From Paenibacillus radicis (ex Xue et al. 2023) (GTDB taxonomy: Bacteria; Bacillota; Bacilli; Paenibacillales; NBRC-103111), in NCBI RefSeq assembly GCF_024722015.1, contig NZ_JANQBD010000005.1, forward strand, positions 62,001-126,000: a stretch of 64,000 nt of DNA, read 5' to 3'. The notes beneath the pieces are model-generated. The model saw only the letters and a program-made list of their open reading frames with translations. It searched no databases and had not been told where the DNA came from. Made by a program: the position numbers and the translations under genes. Shown piece after piece: positions 24,232 to 33,889 of the stretch. Numbering within the stretch: the first letter of the stretch is position 1; the number at the start of each line of letters is the position of its first letter.

Positions 24232-26943
24232 ATGAAAGGCATTACACTTGCTTATGATCACAATCCCGCCCCGCGGGTGAATATGGGAATCCAACTGCTC
24301 AAACAAGCACTGCAGGATTCTGGATACGATGTATTCGAAGAAGCGGTATCCTGGACATGGGATAGCTATCGGTCGATAGCTGGAAGAAAGCTGTTTGTCG
24401 GGAACCGCAGCGAATCTCAGTTTCTTCAACAATTGGAAGAACGTGATGTTCTGCTGTACCACACGGAACCCCCGGAGGGAGAAGGCTTCTATGCAGTCTC
24501 GTGTCCAGGAAACATGGTTGCTGTTTCCGGAGGTAACGACTCGGGGGTATTATACGGCTGTTTGGAGCTTGCTGAGCGTATTCGCACTGCGGGGCTGCTG
24601 CCGGAAGATATCGCTTATGGGGATGCGCCACGGTTTGCCCTGAGGGGGCCGGCTATCGGCCTGCAGAAAACAACAGTTGAGCCGCCGCGCCAAACCTATG
24701 AGTACCCGTTGACGCCTGGCCGATTTCCATGGTTTTATGATCGTGGCTTATGGCTGGATTTCCTCGATATGATGCTGGAACAGCGCTGCAACATTTTTTA
24801 TTTATGGACCGGTCATCCGTTCTCTTCTTTGGTTCGATTGGAGGATTATCCCGAAGCGCTCGAGGTTACGGAAGAGGAGTTTGCTCTGAATGTGGAGACC
24901 TTCCGCTGGTTGACGGAAGAGGCGGATAAACGGGGCATATGGGTTGTGCTCAAATTTTATAACATTCATATTCCTCTGCCGTTTGCGGAGAAGCATGGCT
25001 TGAAGCTGCATCAACCCAAGCCGCTGCCATTAACCAGCGATTATTATAAGAAGTCCATTTCCGCATTTGTCCAATCGTTTCCGAACGTAGGGCTCATGGT
25101 GTGCCTTGGGGAAGCGCTGCAAGGGCAAATTTACGGCGTGGAATGGTTTAACGAAACGATTATAGCCGGTGTGCTCGAAGGGCTGAAGGATCTGAACGTT
25201 AAAGAGAAGCCGCCGATTATTTTACGCTCACACGCCATTGAACCGCAAAAGGTTATCGAAGCGGCGCTGCCGCTTTATCCGAACTTATTTACGGAAGCCA
25301 AATATAACGGTGAATCTTTGACGACCTACACGCCGCGGGGCAAATGGAAGGACATTCATAATCGCCTTGGCTCCATGAAAACTGTACATATCGTCAATGT
25401 GCACATCCTTGCTAACCTGGAGCCCTTTCGTTACGGATCACCATCCTTTATCCAGAAAAGCATGCAGGCTGCCAAATACCGGCTCAAAGCGAATGGGCTG
25501 CACCTGTACCCACTCTTTTTCTGGGATTGGCCCTTTGCACCCGATAAAGTTGAGCCAAGACTGAGACAATTGGACCGTGACTGGATTTGGTTCGCTTCCT
25601 GGTTTCGATATGCATGGAATCCCGATCGTGAACCGCAAGCAGAACGACAATACTGGATTGGAGTGCTGGGGCAAAGATACGGCAGTTTTGAGGCGGGCGA
25701 AGCTATACTTGATGCGTATGATGCCTCAGGGGAATGTGCGCCTAAGCTGCTGCGCAGATTTGGCATTACGGAGGGCAACCGCCAGACGATGAGCCTGGGA
25801 ATGACGATGAGTCAGCTGACGAACCCTGACCGTCATATGCCATGGGCGGATTTATGGGAATCGCAGGCGCCTCAGGGCGAACGTTTGGAGGACTATATAA
25901 CAAGAGAGCTGGCGGGCGAAGCACATATCGGAGAAACACCGCCGGAAATTATAGCGGATGCAAAGCGTCATGCGTCGGATGCTGTACGGGCAATTGAACG
26001 TGCGCAATGTTCGGTAACAAGCAATCTGGACGAATTTCAGCGTTTGGCGAGCGATATGTATGCACTTCAGCATATGGTCGAGGTGTATGTGCAGAAGGTT
26101 CAGGCCGCTATGCTCATATTGACCTATAAACATACGGTCCATGGGGAGTTTTTTAATGGGCTTGACTTGCTGGAGCAAGCAGCCATGCATTTGGAAACTG
26201 GCTTGGAAAGCTATCGGGAGCTGACCCGTATAACCGAGCAGACGTATCTGTTTGCTAACAGCATGCAGACCCCTCAACGAAAGGTTCCTGTTCGCAACGG
26301 TCTTGAATTCGGACATTGGAAGCAATGCTTGCCGATCTATGAAACAGAGCTAAACCAATTCAAGCTGCATCTGGAGGAATTGAAAGCAGGTACACTGCCG
26401 GAGGCACTACAAAACTTGAAGGAACCTATTGTTCCTTACCGGGAAGTACATTTTAAGCTGCTGTCTGACGATGCAGAGCTGTTCCGTGTGGAGAAAGGGA
26501 CTCATGTATTTACGGATGGAGATATTCATATCGTCAGCTGTGCGGAGGAATTGAATGGATTGACGGGGATCCGCTTTGGACAAATGGAAGCAGGGTTGAA
26601 AGGGATCACACTTGATATTGAGCTGGAGCAGCCTTCACAAGTGCTGATCGGGTATTTCAATAATAAGGATCAGCAGTGGCTTCAAGCACCAAGCCTGGAA
26701 GAAAATACACATGCGGACGATATGGGCGGATACGCTCCGGTTCTGCGTAAGGGACTCCGCTTGTATGCTTATCCTTCTGTAAATGTACACGCTTTTAACT
26801 ATGAAGCGGGACGCCATACGTTAGACTTTGGCAGAGGAGCCTACTTGATTCTCGGCATAGTCCCTATAGATCAAGTTATGCGGCCGCGTGATGTGGAGCA
26901 TAAGAACGATGGCGTCGACACTTTGGATTGGTTGTACGAATAG
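24232..26943 (+). CDS. Putative alpha-glucuronidase-like TIM-barrel glycosidase
   Basis: A protein of 903 residues, no signal peptide. The first 150 residues form an alpha/beta domain like the GH67/GH20 N-terminal domain (VSGGNDSGVLYGCLELAERIR, then GDAPRFALRGPAIG). A barrel-like region follows: DMMLEQRCNIFYLWTG, EEADKRGIWVVLKFYN, NVGLMVCLGEALQG (a candidate catalytic glutamate) and KTVHIVNVHI. The C-terminal 400 residues are helical, then a beta domain. Family is not certain: alpha-glucuronidase (GH67/GH115-like) or another clan member that removes uronic acid or hexosamine. The ATG at 24232 has GGGAGGA 10 bases upstream. An in-frame ATG at 24157 would add 25 residues and lacks a ribosome binding site. 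The GH95 gene follows 41 bases later. Confidence 0.55.
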   Translation: MKGITLAYDHNPAPRVNMGIQLLKQALQDSGYDVFEEAVSWTWDSYRSIAGRKLFVGNRSESQFLQQLEERDVLLYHTEPPEGEGFYAVSCPGNMVAVSGGNDSGVLYGCLELAERIRTAGLLPEDIAYGDAPRFALRGPAIGLQKTTVEPPRQTYEYPLTPGRFPWFYDRGLWLDFLDMMLEQRCNIFYLWTGHPFSSLVRLEDYPEALEVTEEEFALNVETFRWLTEEADKRGIWVVLKFYNIHIPLPFAEKHGLKLHQPKPLPLTSDYYKKSISAFVQSFPNVGLMVCLGEALQGQIYGVEWFNETIIAGVLEGLKDLNVKEKPPIILRSHAIEPQKVIEAALPLYPNLFTEAKYNGESLTTYTPRGKWKDIHNRLGSMKTVHIVNVHILANLEPFRYGSPSFIQKSMQAAKYRLKANGLHLYPLFFWDWPFAPDKVEPRLRQLDRDWIWFASWFRYAWNPDREPQAERQYWIGVLGQRYGSFEAGEAILDAYDASGECAPKLLRRFGITEGNRQTMSLGMTMSQLTNPDRHMPWADLWESQAPQGERLEDYITRELAGEAHIGETPPEIIADAKRHASDAVRAIERAQCSVTSNLDEFQRLASDMYALQHMVEVYVQKVQAAMLILTYKHTVHGEFFNGLDLLEQAAMHLETGLESYRELTRITEQTYLFANSMQTPQRKVPVRNGLEFGHWKQCLPIYETELNQFKLHLEELKAGTLPEALQNLKEPIVPYREVHFKLLSDDAELFRVEKGTHVFTDGDIHIVSCAEELNGLTGIRFGQMEAGLKGITLDIELEQPSQVLIGYFNNKDQQWLQAPSLEENTHADDMGGYAPVLRKGLRLYAYPSVNVHAFNYEAGRHTLDFGRGAYLILGIVPIDQVMRPRDVEHKNDGVDTLDWLYE

Positions 26944-26984
26944 CGCAATAATCAGCAGCAAAGGTAAACGAGGAGGGGGAGTTT

Positions 26985-29423
26985 ATGCCCGGCAAGAAAC
27001 TGACACTTTGGTACAAACAGCCTGCTCGCAGCTGGTTTGAAGCTCTTCCTGTCGGCAACGGCCGGTTAGGGGGTATGGTGTATGGGGGAGCAGACCGTGA
27101 ACGTATCGTTTTGAACGAAGATACACTCTGGTCGGGAGAACCAAGGGAAACCATTCGTTTCGATGCGGAACGTCATTTAGACTCTGCGCGTGAATTCATA
27201 TTTTCGAGAAAGTACACGGAAGCGGAAGCCATAATTGAACAATACATGGAAGGGCCTGATATTGAATCCTACATGCCGTTAGGTGATGTAGAGCTTATTT
27301 TCGATACGGCTGGCGAGATTTCTGAATACCGAAGGGAACTGGATTTGGATGAAGGTATGGTGCGGGTGAGCTACCGTATGGATGGCGGCTTATGTACGAG
27401 AGAAATATTCGTCTCTGCGGTAGATCAAGTGATGGTCATACGTTTGAATAGCGAGAACAAGACCAGCTTTACCGCTATACTGCATAGTCCGCTGCAATAT
27501 TCGGTTCGCCGTTTGTCAGGAAACTCTATCACACTTGGTGGCCGAGCGCCTGCTCATGTTCTTCCCAATACAGTGAAATCCTCGGAGCCTGTGCAATATG
27601 AGGATGGAAAAGGAATGAGCTTTGAAATTCAATTACAGGCATCGGCTAATCATGGCAAGGTAGAGGTCAACGGAGGACGTATAACGGTCAGCGGCAAGGG
27701 TGAGATCACCCTAATCTTAAGCGCAGCAACGAGCTACAACGGGTTCGATAAAAATCCGGCCACATCGGGTAAAAATCCATCCGAGCTGTGCAGCACATGG
27801 CTTAGGGCAGCAAATCAGCAAGGATATGAACGGTTGAAGGAGCGCCACAGGGACGATTATTCAGCTCTATTCGGTAGAGTCGAGCTTGAGCTGTGCGGTG
27901 AGGATAAGAGCAGTCTACCTACGGATGAGCGAATCAAAGATGTCCGAAACGGGAATGGTGATCCTGGATTATATGTATTATTTTTCCAGTATGCGAGATA
28001 TTTGCTCATTTCCAGCTCCCGCCCCGGTTCGCAGCCGGCGAATTTACAGGGAATATGGAACGACAAGATGCAGCCTCCATGGTGCAGCAGTTGGACGACC
28101 AACATTAATATTGAGATGAACTATTGGCCTGCGGAGGCGGGCAATCTTGCTGAATGCCATGAGCCGCTGTTTGAGCTGATCGAGGGATTAAGAATCACTG
28201 GGCGGAAGGTGGCGGCAGTCCATTATCGCTGCCGGGGCTGGACCGCGCATCACAATATCGACTTATGGCGCACGGCAACGCCCGTTGGTGGCTCGCCTAG
28301 CTGGGCATTCTGGCCGATGGCGGGAGCGTGGCTGTGCCAACATTTGTGGGAGCATTATGCTTTCAGCCAGGATGAAGCGTTTCTTAGGCGAGCGTTTCCG
28401 GCCATTAAGGAAGCTGCCCTTTTCTGCCTCGACTGGCTCGTCGAGGGCCCGGATGGCCATCTAGTTACATGCCCGTCCACCTCGCCGGAAAATTTCTTTA
28501 TCACACCGGATGGACAGTCTAGCAGTGTGACGAAAGCTTCGACAATGGATTTGCTGCTGATCAGGGATTTATTTACGCACTGCATAGAAGCAGGTCAGCT
28601 TTTACAGCTGGACTCTGCATTAAGAGAGCAGCTCCAGAATGCCCTGCTGCGACTTCCCCCTTTGCGTATAGGTTCCTTCGGACAGCTGCAGGAATGGGAT
28701 GAGGATTTTGAAGAGCAGGAACCGGGTCATCGTCACATCGGGCATTTGATCGCACTTCATCCGTTGGATCACGTAACATTGCACGGAGAGCCCGGGCTGG
28801 CGCAAGCATGCAGGTCAACGCTTGAACGGCGTTTAGCCCATGGGGGTGCGCATACAGGCTGGAGCTGCGCCTGGACCGTGAACTTCTGGGCAAGGCTGGG
28901 CGAGCCCGAGGAAGCAAGCCGCTTCCTGCATGCTTTGCTGGCAGGGCTTCATCCGAACATGATGAATGCTCACCGGCATCCGAAGGTAAAGCAGAATATT
29001 TTCCAAATAGATGGAAATTTTGGCGGGATGTCGGGCATGGTTGAGATGCTTCTGCAAAGCCATGCAGGCATAATTCGACTCTTGCCGGCGCTGCCTTCCG
29101 AGTGGAGCGGTGGAGCTGTTAAAGGACTTAGAGCCCGAGGAGGCTTCGAGATAGATATGGCTTGGGACAATGGGATGCTGTCACGAGCTTTCATTAGGTC
29201 GAATGCGGGCAAGATATGCAGTCTATGGTCAGAACAGCCTATACAAGTGCTGCTGGATGGGCATATTATTCGTCCGGCTGCGGAGGGACGGAGGTTTATT
29301 ACATTTGAAACCCGTGCCGGACAATGTTTCGAAATCATCTCTTTACCGGAGTTCAAAGATTGCTATGAAGCTGAAGAGAGATTAGGATTGCAGGCTTCAT
29401 CACAAACGCAGGGAGAGTATTAA
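26985..29423 (+). CDS. GH95 alpha-L-fucosidase/galactosidase (copy 1)
   Basis: A protein of 812 residues, a usual size for GH95, without signal peptide. Motifs: LWYKQPARSWFEALPVGNGR and LNEDTLWSG at the N-terminus; [17 protein letters not shown] and NINIEMNYWPAEAGNL in the alpha/alpha barrel; TAHHNIDLWRTATP; the acid region in LQEWDEDFEEQEPGHRH; and IDGNFGGMSGMVEMLLQS near the end. GH95 enzymes are inverting exo-enzymes that remove alpha-1,2-L-fucose or alpha-L-galactose. The HHN motif is kept, which to my memory is seen in fucosidases, but specificity is not proven. The ATG follows GAGGAGGGGG. It is 2 bases from the next gene, so translational coupling is likely. Confidence 0.92.
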   Translation: MPGKKLTLWYKQPARSWFEALPVGNGRLGGMVYGGADRERIVLNEDTLWSGEPRETIRFDAERHLDSAREFIFSRKYTEAEAIIEQYMEGPDIESYMPLGDVELIFDTAGEISEYRRELDLDEGMVRVSYRMDGGLCTREIFVSAVDQVMVIRLNSENKTSFTAILHSPLQYSVRRLSGNSITLGGRAPAHVLPNTVKSSEPVQYEDGKGMSFEIQLQASANHGKVEVNGGRITVSGKGEITLILSAATSYNGFDKNPATSGKNPSELCSTWLRAANQQGYERLKERHRDDYSALFGRVELELCGEDKSSLPTDERIKDVRNGNGDPGLYVLFFQYARYLLISSSRPGSQPANLQGIWNDKMQPPWCSSWTTNINIEMNYWPAEAGNLAECHEPLFELIEGLRITGRKVAAVHYRCRGWTAHHNIDLWRTATPVGGSPSWAFWPMAGAWLCQHLWEHYAFSQDEAFLRRAFPAIKEAALFCLDWLVEGPDGHLVTCPSTSPENFFITPDGQSSSVTKASTMDLLLIRDLFTHCIEAGQLLQLDSALREQLQNALLRLPPLRIGSFGQLQEWDEDFEEQEPGHRHIGHLIALHPLDHVTLHGEPGLAQACRSTLERRLAHGGAHTGWSCAWTVNFWARLGEPEEASRFLHALLAGLHPNMMNAHRHPKVKQNIFQIDGNFGGMSGMVEMLLQSHAGIIRLLPALPSEWSGGAVKGLRARGGFEIDMAWDNGMLSRAFIRSNAGKICSLWSEQPIQVLLDGHIIRPAAEGRRFITFETRAGQCFEIISLPEFKDCYEAEERLGLQASSQTQGEY

Positions 29424-29425
29424 GA

Positions 29426-30433
29426 ATGAACTATATTCATGCTGTAAGTGAATTCATTTTCGAGGATGAGAGGCCGTTTCTCAGCTGTCATGCCTCCACA
29501 TTGGAGCTGCTTCCAGGGGGAGAAATTATTGCAGCGTGGTTCGGCGGGACGAAGGAGAAGGCTGGAGATGTTGCCATCTGGATTTCGCACAGAGGCAATG
29601 ATGGATGGTCTAAGCCCATTAAGGTAGCCGATCAAGAGAATGTACCTCATTGGAATCCGGTTCTATTCAGGAGACCTGATGGCATCCTATTCTTATATTA
29701 CAAGGTTGGAAATGATATTGAGCATTGGGAAACGCTGGTCATTCAATCCGCGGACAACGGGCGTTCATGGACAGTCCCGGCACCGTTAGTGGATGGGGAT
29801 CGAGGCGGCAGAGGTCCCGTGAAAAATAAACCGATAGTTCTGCATAACGGAACCATCGTTGCTCCGGCCTCGCTGGAACCTGCGTGGGATGCGTTTGTTG
29901 ACCTTTCATCGGATGGAGGAGCAACCTGGACCCGCAGTGAAACAGTTCCCATAGACCGCAGCAGCTTGAAGGGCTTAAAGGGCCAGGGGATTATTCAGCC
30001 GACCCTATGGGAATCGGAGCCAGGCATATTGCATATGCTCCTCCGGAGTACAGAAGGGGTCATTTACCGCAGTGATTCTGTAGATGGGGGGAGGAAATGG
30101 CGTTCAGCCTATCCCACTGAATTGCCTAATAATAATAGCGGTATTGACCTCGTGAAGCTGGGTGACGGGGTGCTTGCTCTGGTTTATAACCCTACACAAT
30201 TGGAGGAAGGGAAGCATAAGGGGCCGAGAACTCCTCTTGTGATCCGATTTTCTAATGACAACGGCTTTACCTGGGAAAATGAAATGCTGCTGGATCAAGG
30301 CGAAAAGCAATATTCGTATCCGGCCATAATAGCGGATGGGGATGATTTGTATATTACGTATACTTGGAAAAGGGAACGGATAGCCTTCCATAAACTAACC
30401 AAATGGTTTGGGTATGATCGCCCTATACAATGA
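29426..30433 (+). CDS. Sialidase-like BNR beta-propeller protein (copy 1)
   Basis: A protein of 335 residues with four Asp-box (SxDxGxxW) repeats: SADNGRSWT, SSDGGATWT, DSVDGGRKWR and SNDNGFTWE. It also has LSCHASTLELLPGGEIIAAWFGG and LPNNNSGIDLVKLGDGVLALVYN. This matches the BNR_2 cytoplasmic sialidase-like family. The classic Y/FRIP arginine motif of true sialidases is absent, so sialic acid may not be the substrate. Seven-bladed propellers also include rhamnosidases (GH145) and ulvan lyases (PL25). No signal peptide. It starts 2 bases after the GH95 stop, behind GGGAGAG. A related copy lies at 32725. Confidence 0.75.
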   Translation: MNYIHAVSEFIFEDERPFLSCHASTLELLPGGEIIAAWFGGTKEKAGDVAIWISHRGNDGWSKPIKVADQENVPHWNPVLFRRPDGILFLYYKVGNDIEHWETLVIQSADNGRSWTVPAPLVDGDRGGRGPVKNKPIVLHNGTIVAPASLEPAWDAFVDLSSDGGATWTRSETVPIDRSSLKGLKGQGIIQPTLWESEPGILHMLLRSTEGVIYRSDSVDGGRKWRSAYPTELPNNNSGIDLVKLGDGVLALVYNPTQLEEGKHKGPRTPLVIRFSNDNGFTWENEMLLDQGEKQYSYPAIIADGDDLYITYTWKRERIAFHKLTKWFGYDRPIQ

Positions 30434-30527
30434 GTTAATAAACACCCACAATTTTACAATGCAGTGTTGTATAATACGTCTGAAGGTTATATACACCACC
30501 ATACGAAGCCGAGATGGAGGGTAAATC

Positions 30528-32684
30528 ATGCTAGTTGATAGTCGATTAGATGATGAATTACGAGCGGGAAGAAAGATGCTGCGCACCAAGCCTGGAGCGT
30601 TTTTGCTCGGTTCTACAGGTGCTCGATTATGGGCCGATTATCTGGACCCTGAGCCCGGTTTTTCCGGTCGGTTTGATTTTATACATAAAGTTAATATTCC
30701 GCTCTTGTTTAAAATAACGGCCGATCTGGTGCGAGGCTATGAACCGTGCAGGACTGAATGGTGTCCAAGTCACCTGCTCATGGAATATAAGGACAGGCGG
30801 GTATCTTTAGTTGAAAAGAAGTTCATCGCATGGAATGATTGCGCGGTTTCTTGTCAAACCTGGGTGAACCATAGCGATAAAGAGTTAGTGCTGACATTGG
30901 AAACGTATGAGGATTTATTCTCGGAGCGTAACGGAAATCAACTGCACGGCTGCTTTGAAATTGAGCATTACAGCTTTGATGTTGCGGGTGTAGTCGCTGC
31001 TAGTGATCCTGCTTTATTTACGGGGATGCGGTTGCAGCCTGGTGAATCCAAACAGATTATTGTATCTGCTGCGTATGGAATTAACGGACTGGATAGCCGG
31101 GAGCTGTTATCGGAACGGGCTTGCTCCTATGTTGAAAGCGGTTTAACTGTAGATCAAGTGCTGGAAGTCCAGCAAAATGAGTATCAAAGCTGGTTTGATA
31201 AAACGCCTAAATTTGATAGCAGTGATCCTGTATTGAATAAAACATGGCTCTACCGCTGGTTTTTATTAAGGCATAATGCTGCAGATCCACAGTATGGCTA
31301 TTTGTCTCAGCCCCTATTCTATGAAGGAAGATCTCATAAAAAAAGCAAGAAACCCTTCAGCAAGGGAGGCTGGGAATTCAGCAAGCTGATTAATCTTTCC
31401 GTTCCGCTGCATATTATGGATGCCAGGTGGCATCATGATCCGAAATTTTGCGAAGGCGCTCTGCACAATATGAAGGAAGCCCTTGGTGAGGATGGTATGT
31501 TCCGCTGCTTGACCGTGGATACCATTATGCATTCCTTCGCCAACTTCTCCTGCTGGGCAGCCTATCAGTTATATTTGGTGCATCGCAACGTTCAATTCGC
31601 AGCACAATTACTTCCCTTTATGAAACAGAATGTTGCCGCATGGACTCAGGTTCACGGTAATGAATCCGATCACTTAATGATCGAGCATAAGCACACTCGG
31701 ACGGGAAAGGAATATCAGCCTAGCTACTGGTACTTCCATGATTTCCCGAGAAATCCGAAGGATAAGCAAACCTATACCCATCTAAAAAGGGTCGATCGTG
31801 CTGTTTATCATTACTTGAACACATTGGCCATTGCCAAATTAGGTGAAGCTGTGGGAGATCCGGAAGCGGATGCATACTATCAGCAGGCTGATCAAATAAA
31901 GCAGAATATTCTTGAAAAAATGTGGGATGAATCCTCACAGTATTTCTATGATCTGCACTATCAAACCGATGAAAAAGCATTCGTTAAAAACATAGTTGGG
32001 ATCTATCCAGGTTGGGCAGAGATTATAGATGATCGTTTTAATGGAATGATTGAGCATTTGTTGAATGAACAGGAATTCAATACGAAGAGCCCATTCCCAT
32101 CGGTTTCTATAGATTGTCCGGCTTATTCCAAGGATGGAGGCTGGATGGGCCACTTTGTTAAAGGCCGTAATGGCTGCGTATGGGACGGACCGACTTGGCC
32201 TTATACGAATTCGATTGCTCTTGATTCGCTTGCAAGGGAAAGTAAACGGAGAGATCACCAATTCGACAGCCAATTCGCTCATTTTTTACGGGAATATTCC
32301 TTCCTTCATTTTTTTAACAGGGATTTGTCGCAGCCTGGTCTCGTAGAACATTATAACAGTGAAACGGGAGAGCCCTTAAGTGATGAACAGGAATACAACC
32401 ACTCTTATTATATCGATCTGATAATTTCCCATGTGGCTGGTTTGTCCCTTGAGAAGGATTACATTGTTTTGGATCCGATCGATTTAGGGCTAGATTATTT
32501 TTGCTTGGATCGCATAAACGTGCAAGGTGCAGAGCTTCGAATCACTTACAGAAATCCCACCCAGTCAGCTGATAACATTGATTTGGAAGCAGGCTACTGC
32601 TTATATGTGCAGGGTAAGCTTGTTTATCAGAATGATAAGTTATGTAGAACTGAAATTTCTTGGGCGCAATTGCGTTCCAACTGA
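30528..32684 (+). CDS. MGH1/GH63-like alpha/alpha-toroid glycosidase
   Basis: A protein of 718 residues, no signal peptide. N-terminal beta-sandwich (about 1-225, ending near YQSWFDKTPKFDSSDP), then an (alpha/alpha)6 barrel with features of the MGH1-like/GH63 set: KTWLYRWFLLRHNAADPQYGY, GGWEFSKLINLSVPLHIMDARWHHD, EDGMFRCLTVDTI, QPSYWYFHDFPRN, NGCVWDGPTWPYTNSIALDSL (a common site for a catalytic carboxylate) and a short C-terminal beta domain. Related enzymes act on alpha-glucosides, mannosylglycerate and similar substrates. The ATG has GGAGGG 7 bases upstream. A 94-base gap before it may contain a weak promoter (TTGTAT-17-TATACA). Substrate unknown. Confidence 0.72.
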   Translation: MLVDSRLDDELRAGRKMLRTKPGAFLLGSTGARLWADYLDPEPGFSGRFDFIHKVNIPLLFKITADLVRGYEPCRTEWCPSHLLMEYKDRRVSLVEKKFIAWNDCAVSCQTWVNHSDKELVLTLETYEDLFSERNGNQLHGCFEIEHYSFDVAGVVAASDPALFTGMRLQPGESKQIIVSAAYGINGLDSRELLSERACSYVESGLTVDQVLEVQQNEYQSWFDKTPKFDSSDPVLNKTWLYRWFLLRHNAADPQYGYLSQPLFYEGRSHKKSKKPFSKGGWEFSKLINLSVPLHIMDARWHHDPKFCEGALHNMKEALGEDGMFRCLTVDTIMHSFANFSCWAAYQLYLVHRNVQFAAQLLPFMKQNVAAWTQVHGNESDHLMIEHKHTRTGKEYQPSYWYFHDFPRNPKDKQTYTHLKRVDRAVYHYLNTLAIAKLGEAVGDPEADAYYQQADQIKQNILEKMWDESSQYFYDLHYQTDEKAFVKNIVGIYPGWAEIIDDRFNGMIEHLLNEQEFNTKSPFPSVSIDCPAYSKDGGWMGHFVKGRNGCVWDGPTWPYTNSIALDSLARESKRRDHQFDSQFAHFLREYSFLHFFNRDLSQPGLVEHYNSETGEPLSDEQEYNHSYYIDLIISHVAGLSLEKDYIVLDPIDLGLDYFCLDRINVQGAELRITYRNPTQSADNIDLEAGYCLYVQGKLVYQNDKLCRTEISWAQLRSN

Positions 32685-32724
32685 CAATAATTTTGCTGGG
32701 TAAAGAAGATCAGGAGGGGACCTA

Positions 32725-33792
32725 ATGAGTCGTTTTAATGGAATCGTCTCGCAATCAGAGATGAATCCGAATATAAGGGAAGCATTTCTCCCTATACTTC
32801 ATCCGAATGACAGTCATGCGGCTAATTTATTGGAGCTCGACAATGGAGATTTGCTGTGCGTCTGGTTTACGGGCAGCGGTGAGGGGAATCCCGACACGAA
32901 TGTAGTAATGTCCCGATTGGCTGCCGGCTCGGAGCAATGGAGTATTCCAGTACAGCTGTCTAATGATCAGGAACGATCGGAACAAAATCCGTTGTTATTC
33001 CAAGCGCCAGACGGCAAACTATGGCTGTTTCACACATCCAATGAGCCTCATAATCAGAAAACCTCGCGGGTTGTTGTCCGTATTTCTGAAGATCGCGGGT
33101 TGACTTGGGGGCCATCCGAGGTGCTGTTCGACGGAACGGGAATCTTTCTCAGACAGCCTCTGCTAGTGCTGAGAAACGGTCATTGGGTGCTTCCGGCGTA
33201 CTATTGCAAACTGGATGGACATTACAGCGTTGTGCAAATCAGCGAGGACGAAGGGAAATCGTGGAAGCAATACGAAGTACAGGATAGTATTCACAGGGTT
33301 CAGATGAGCGTTGTGGAACGGAGCGATGGTACATTATTTGCGGTATTTCGCAGCCGGCAGGCCGATCGGGTCTATACAAGCGTTTCCGATGATAACGGTA
33401 AAACCTGGACCGCACCTGTGAGAAGCGAATTGCCGAATAACAATTCCTCGATTCAGATGACCAAGCTTCACAATGGCCATTTGGCCTTGGTATATAACAA
33501 TTCCTCTCTAGAAAGAGACCAGTTCCGCTGGGTTCAGCGGAAGGGCGAATTTCGCAAGAAAACGCTGCGTACGCCGCTCACGCTAGCTATTTCTGAAGAT
33601 GAAGGACGTACTTGGCCTTATTACAGAAACGTTCAGATGGCAGATTTGGAATATAAGGATAGCGAGATCGGCTATTCATACCCTTCCATTATTTCGACAA
33701 GTGATGGTAAGCTGCATATCGCCTTTTCGTATCTGCGCAAAGCAATTAAATATGTTTGCATTACGGAAGAAGGCTGGGTTAGCGAGTATTAA
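32725..33792 (+). CDS. Sialidase-like BNR beta-propeller protein (copy 2)
   Basis: A protein of 355 residues. Asp boxes: SEDRGLTWG, SEDEGKSWK, SDDNGKTWT and SEDEGRTWP. It shares LPNNNSSIQMTKLHNGHLALVYN with copy 1 (LPNNNSGIDLVKL) and the N-terminal signature DSHAANLLELDNGDLLCVWFTGS. It is a longer, more divergent relative, probably of different specificity. No signal peptide. The ATG follows CAGGAGGGG. It is the last gene of block A, with a strong terminator 15 bases after its stop. As with copy 1, sialidase activity is not assured. Confidence 0.75.
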   Translation: MSRFNGIVSQSEMNPNIREAFLPILHPNDSHAANLLELDNGDLLCVWFTGSGEGNPDTNVVMSRLAAGSEQWSIPVQLSNDQERSEQNPLLFQAPDGKLWLFHTSNEPHNQKTSRVVVRISEDRGLTWGPSEVLFDGTGIFLRQPLLVLRNGHWVLPAYYCKLDGHYSVVQISEDEGKSWKQYEVQDSIHRVQMSVVERSDGTLFAVFRSRQADRVYTSVSDDNGKTWTAPVRSELPNNNSSIQMTKLHNGHLALVYNNSSLERDQFRWVQRKGEFRKKTLRTPLTLAISEDEGRTWPYYRNVQMADLEYKDSEIGYSYPSIISTSDGKLHIAFSYLRKAIKYVCITEEGWVSEY

Positions 33793-33806
33793 AAAGCAAT
33801 TCGTCT

Positions 33807-33854
33807 AAGGGGGCTTTCAGGCTGCAAGGTTCTTGGACCCTGGCTCCCTTTTTT
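33807..33854 (+). terminator. Intrinsic terminator closing block A
   Basis: AAGGGGGC..CAGG pairs with CCTGGCTCCCTT (inner 3-base bulge) and is followed by TTTTTT. It lies just upstream of the AraC gene, which must have its own promoter or depend on readthrough. Confidence 0.8.
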
Positions 33855-33889
33855 GGCGAAGCTCTAGAATTATAAGTGAGGTGATGGTC

